Source: Acorus gramineus
Taxonomy: Eukaryota; Streptophyta; Magnoliopsida; Acorales; Acoraceae
DNA: 64,000 nucleotides
NCBI GenBank assembly: GCA_030737835.1
Contig: CM060855.1
Location: 7,293,786-7,357,785, forward strand
Direction: 5' to 3'
Shown: in pieces, positions 60,005-64,000 of the stretch
Numbering within the stretch: the first letter of the stretch is position 1
Layout: the number at the start of each line of letters is the position of its first letter
The notes under the pieces: generated by a model
Database searches by the model: none
What the model was told of the DNA's origin: nothing
What the model saw: only the letters and a program-made list of their open reading frames with translations
Position numbers and translations under genes: made by a program

Positions 60005-62717
60005 GAAGGGAGGAAGATGGAACCCTAATAACTTATCATTTTCAGAGTGCACGCAGAGTGAAGGACAGGTATCTGCTTATTTGACCTTTGAAATTGTTCA
60101 AGTATCTGATCCTATCTAATTGAAATACTCTCTCTGCATGTGCACTCCATCACTGGCTAATATATTAAAGAGTGATTGTGACAACCAAGTGGGTTGTCGA
60201 TTTATTAATAGCTTTGAATAGTGCCACAACCCCATTAACTCGTGATAAATCAACAGTATAATATTATTGACCAATCAACCGATTCAATTTGTTGACCAGT
60301 CAACTAATTCTTGTCCATTACGCAAAACTGAATAGAACACTTAACTGAATAGAACAGCAACAGGTTTTGATAAAGCTACAAGTCTAAACATAACATTTTT
60401 CATCGGATTTCGAAGTTGCAATCCTCTGTTACTATTCAGAATATATGGGACATGCGATAAAGGTACAATCATGATAGAAATCATTTTAATTATACGTACA
60501 ACATACATCTTATTTATTAACACCAAATCACATCTTATGAGATTAACAGAGATATCGCACTTAGATTCATGAAAAAAAAATATGTTTAATCTATTTTATA
60601 GCCTCACTTGTTGTCTATCCATATTTTGATTTTTTTTAAAATGCATATCATGACAAATAGAAATGCATAACTTCAAAATATCTAGATCAAAGAGATTAGG
60701 TGAAATTTTCCTAAAAGAAAGGAATGAATTTTTTTTTTTTAATTAAGACTGATAGAAACACATGTCACTAGACAAAAAAATGTCAGTGGTCCGTTTTTTT
60801 TTTGGGTGCTGCCCCTTAACCTCCCAATGACTTAATTGCGTAGCTCGATTTGCGTTTCATCTTATGCAATTTGTTCGTGGGAAAATTCCACTATTGCATT
60901 CTTCTTTAATGATCTACGAATTAAAATACAAGAAATAAACCTCTAGCATATATATATATTTAGATAATGAAATATACTTTCTTATTAAAATAAAATATAT
61001 TTTCGAGTGAATTGAGTGTGTATTTGTTAACATTTTTATTAATAGAATACATATATATGCTGAACCGGTGGAGTACTAGTGTTAGTTATATCTTATATAC
61101 CGTGTGCTCATGATATGATATCAGCTGAGGACTATAGCAAGGTATAGAAACTTCTTCACTAGCTTGCAATCAATGGCAAACCTTTTTTAGGTTTCAAAGC
61201 TGGATGGTTGTGCCCCAGGCATTGAAGGCTCAGCACCTTATCAGTCTGAATGCATCTGGTCCTGTAAAGAAAAATGTGACCAGGGTTTTACAATGACAGG
61301 TCAAATGAATACAATCGACCTCCATTCATTACCAATTTTTTATAAGAGTCCATACACCCACTTTTCTATTATTTGTGTCTGTAGATAATTTACTCTGAGA
61401 TGGAACCTAACAAATAGACATTCAAAAAAAAAAAATTAGATATGGAGATAATACACTGATAATGATAGAGAATTTAATGACTATATATTGACTATGTTCA
61501 AGTAAGTAGATATTTGATCCAAAGTCAGAGTCCATTTATTAATACATTTAAACAGTCTTCGATCAATGCTTTCTATGACTCGAGCTCTAACAAAATTAAA
61601 AAAAAAAACTAAAATTAAATAAAATAAATATTAAAGTGTACATTTTATTAATTCTAGAATAATCACCCTCTTACAATTGAATTTGTTTTATAAAGTTTTC
61701 ACCGTTAGATTAAATATAACGCATTAAAATCGATGGATATTAAAGTGCTTGGGATGGAAAAAATATTAAAAAATGACGTAACAATATATATAAATGTATG
61801 ATTGCATCACAAGGGCAGATCGATATAAGATTACTTTATATAGTGAATTTATACCACAAACTCCAACAGCTTCCTTGAATCATACACAGTAAAACGTTTC
61901 TTTCATTCCTTTTCATTTCACGTGAATATGAAGATTGGTTGGAGGGTCTATGCATGAGACATGAGACTACTATGAGAGCTTTTCATTTCATCAGCTGCCA
62001 TGCATTAACCAGACCTAGTGTCCTACAAAAGTGGTTCAGAAAAGAAGTCCAGATCAACTACGTTTCTTCACACACGTACACACTTCGCCTTCAATTATAG
62101 TTTTCTTATACTATCACACGTTTAAGTGGTTGATGGTTGTGTGTCTCTGTCATCTTTTCTGGGGTCTTAACAAAGGATTGATTATGATCTCAAATTTGAT
62201 ATTATTTTTCTTTTTGGGAGGTGGGGGTGGGGTCAGCCTATTTAATGTAGTATACAAAATTCATCATGATATATATACACATAGTTCAAGCATGCATGCA
62301 TGAGTAGCAAAGCATGCATGGATTTAGAATTGCATGTAAATCTGAACTCTTCCTTTCCTATCACATATTGAGAGAAGTCTTGGTGGTTGTCTCTGAAATC
62401 ATACATATGGTTGATGCAAAATTTTCACACAAAACATTCTCGTTGGATTGTTATCCAGCTTGAAAATCAAGATTGGACCACTTCTGGAATTGTGAAATGC
62501 ACATCTAGACGTGGGCTCACGTTTCATGCATGCTTAATTTGCATTGCACACCAATACATTGATTGGGTGTCTGGTGGGAGTTGTACTTGGGACACACAAT
62601 TGTTGATGAACTCTTATTTAATTTGTGTGCGGGAGTACTTTTAAATGAGAGTTGGAGTTTACCGATGGCACAATTATACTCCAATATTTTTACAATACTT
62701 TTAAAACTTGTGACCCG
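60005..62717. other. Intergenic DNA
   Basis: No firmly supported gene. A possible orphan terminal exon lies at 61159-61261 (minus strand), described separately. A cluster of CATGCA words (RY-type) lies at 62289-62336. Confidence 0.45.
61159..61261 (-). other. Possible orphan terminal exon, 33 codons
   Basis: On the minus strand a good acceptor (TTTTTCTTTACAG) is followed by 103 bases that read TRCIQTDKVLSLQCLGHNHP and then about a dozen further residues ending LPLIAS before TAG at 61159-61161. Base composition is richer in GC than the surroundings. I do not recognise the peptide and could not find upstream exons, so a coding role is only a suggestion. Confidence 0.25.
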
Positions 62718-63154
62718 CCCCGTTTGTTTTGGGTATAAGCCCCTGGATAACCCCAGATAAGAATTTTGATGTGTTTGTTTGTCCTGGATAACCCCTGATA
62801 AAGTATGTCAGAATAAACTGGTATAAAGTGGTATATGGATTCTAATCAACCCCTGGAATTAAAGTTATCCTAGGTTATTCCACCCAAAGATATGTGGGTC
62901 CAGTATCAAATCAACTGTCATCACCTCTTATAAATCACCTGTCAAATCAACTATCATTTTTTTTACCTTTTTAAATCATTATTCATACTTTATTCACATT
63001 TTATCCAAACAACAAAACATTTATTCTTACGTTTACCAACGAGAATAATTCAAAACACAATCAAACACAAAATCACTTTATCCTTATTTATACTCACTTT
63101 TGCTTGGATAAATGTATACCCTGTCATAAATCATACCCCCGTTCCAATCGGGGG
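62718..63154. mobile_element. MITE-like element adjoining the TNP2 relic
   Basis: Left end CCCCGTTTGTTTTGGGTATAAG and right end (complement) CCCCGATTGGAACGGGGGTAT are roughly inverted. Inside are GGATAACCCC words and ATAAATCATACCCCC. It abuts the transposase-like frame at 63155, which suggests insertion into the CACTA relic. No clear target duplication. Confidence 0.45.
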
Positions 63155-64000
63155 CTTGAGCCATTGAGAATAAGTGTACTTATGACATTATGGGCAAGCT
63201 AGTCACCCTTTAGTACTCCACCCAGATAAATTTGCATATGCTGAAAAATCACTAATAGTCCACAATAATGCTGCTTTCATCCTAAAAATGCCATTACCTG
63301 ATGCATCAAATGTATCCACCACAATCTCTCACAATTCCTTTAACTCATCTATCAAAGGCTATAAATACACAATTCCTTTAACTCATCTATCAAAGGCTAT
63401 AAATACACATCAATGTTATTTCCTAGTCCCTCAGGCCCAGGAATGAGAAGTGACATCATAAGATATGGTTGCTTCATACACATCCAAGGAGGTAAGTTAT
63501 AGGGAATCAGAATAACTGGCCATGTGCTATGTTCTAAACTCATGGTGTTAAATGGATTGAAGCCATCACTCGCTAACCCAAGTCGAACATTTTGAATTTC
63601 TTTTGAGAAATCTCGATAATCATGGTCAAAAGTTTTCCATGCAATCAAATCGGCCGGATGCTTTAAGGACCCATCATCTATGCGCTCAATTGCATGCCAT
63701 TTCATGGAATTTGACGTTTTTGATGACATAAACAATCTTTGCAACTTTGGTATCAAGGGGAAGTGACACAACACTTTGGCAGAAATTTATATATATATAT
63801 ATATGTTACCTCATGCTCTAGCTGATGGTCATCATTTTTCCATCTAGAAACACCACAACATCTTGCACATTTCTCATCATTAGCCACATCTTTTAAATAC
63901 AACATGCAATCATTCGGACATGCATCAATATTTTTGTAATTTAAGCCCAAGTCTCCAATTATCCTTTTAGTCTCATAAAAAAACTTTGGTAATGTTTCAC
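63155..64000 (-). pseudogene. CACTA (En/Spm) TNP2-type transposase fragment, broken, runs off the right edge
   Basis: From the right edge the minus strand reads ETLPKFFYETKRIIGDLGLN, then NIDACPNDCMLY and KCARCCGVSRWK. This is the Transposase_21 region, with the extra base content of a (TA)n tract at 63789-63805 disturbing the frame. It continues with CHFPLIPKLQRLFMSSKTS and GLASDGFNPFNTMS, then ILIPYNLPPWMCMKQPYLMM and LIPGPEGLGNNIDVYL. A TAG at 63397-63399 stops the frame. Beyond it a 38-bp tandem duplication (63331-63406) and the still recognisable IPDELKEL-like, RMKAALLWTISDFSAYANLS and GWSTKG parts are followed by further stops. The homology ends at 63154. The element's terminal repeats are not in the window. 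The copy is dead. Confidence 0.88.
63331..63406. repeat. Perfect 38-bp tandem duplication in the TNP2 relic
   Basis: ACAATTCCTTTAACTCATC opens both units (63331 and 63369), and both end with GGCTATAAATAC. No difference between the units was seen, so the event is recent relative to the decay of the transposase. Confidence 0.9.

Noticed and set aside
61860-61885. A string resembling miR396 (CAACAGCTTCCTTGAAT)
   Set aside because: It differs from the known mature sequence at several positions and I found no complementary arm nearby to form a precursor hairpin.

Overview
This window is AT-rich nuclear DNA from a flowering plant. Genes are split by spliceosomal introns with GT-AG borders, the protein families are plant ones (UBP1-type three-RRM protein, FLZ zinc finger, AP2/ERF factor, GH35 beta-galactosidase with a C-terminal lectin domain), and the space between genes is full of plant transposon types (Gypsy LTRs, L1-type LINE ends, hAT-like, Tourist-like, MULE-like and CACTA DNA elements). 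I cannot name the species.

Layout. 1-613: last intron and last exon of a SNM1/DCLRE1-type DNA cross-link repair nuclease gene. 2519-9908 (+): complete 12-exon UBP1-type RNA-binding protein gene, 424 aa, with one GC-AG intron and a 2.8 kb repeat-bearing intron. 12139-12665 (-): two-exon FLZ zinc-finger gene, 145 aa, with an ACGT-rich upstream region. 16283-22813: nested transposon block, made of a gag-protease-only LTR element with an exact 5-bp target duplication, a hAT-like element inside its gag, a LINE 3' end, a 2.6 kb solo LTR with exact target duplication and a Tourist-like MITE. 26345-27105: long-TIR MULE-like element. 29267-34058 (+): complete 19-exon beta-galactosidase gene, 816 aa. 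37261-37363: an uninterrupted run of 103 C. 37945-38525: a second LINE 3' end. 40130-40753 (-): intronless DREB/ERF gene, 207 aa. 41575-46190: a diverged tandem duplication of non-coding DNA, interrupted by a hAT-like element and a CACTA end. 55355-56050 (-): a broken copy of an organellar tyrosyl-tRNA synthetase gene. 57308-60004: two MITEs and a third hAT-like copy. 63155-64000 (-): a broken CACTA (TNP2) transposase running off the right edge.

The five host genes are not a functional cluster. They are separate plant genes for DNA repair, RNA binding, SnRK1-type signalling, cell-wall galactose removal and stress transcription, and they lie far apart in repeat-rich DNA. I found no new multi-gene system. 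The most unusual items are the 103-base poly(C) tract, the GC-AG intron inside the third RRM of UBP1, the three-copy hAT-like family with a perfect 8-bp target duplication, the LTR element whose retropepsin active site is lost, and the tyrosyl-tRNA synthetase relic that lacks its HIGH segment.

All exon borders come from reading the sequence, keeping phase and matching to remembered family sequences. No alignment, transcript or database search was run.
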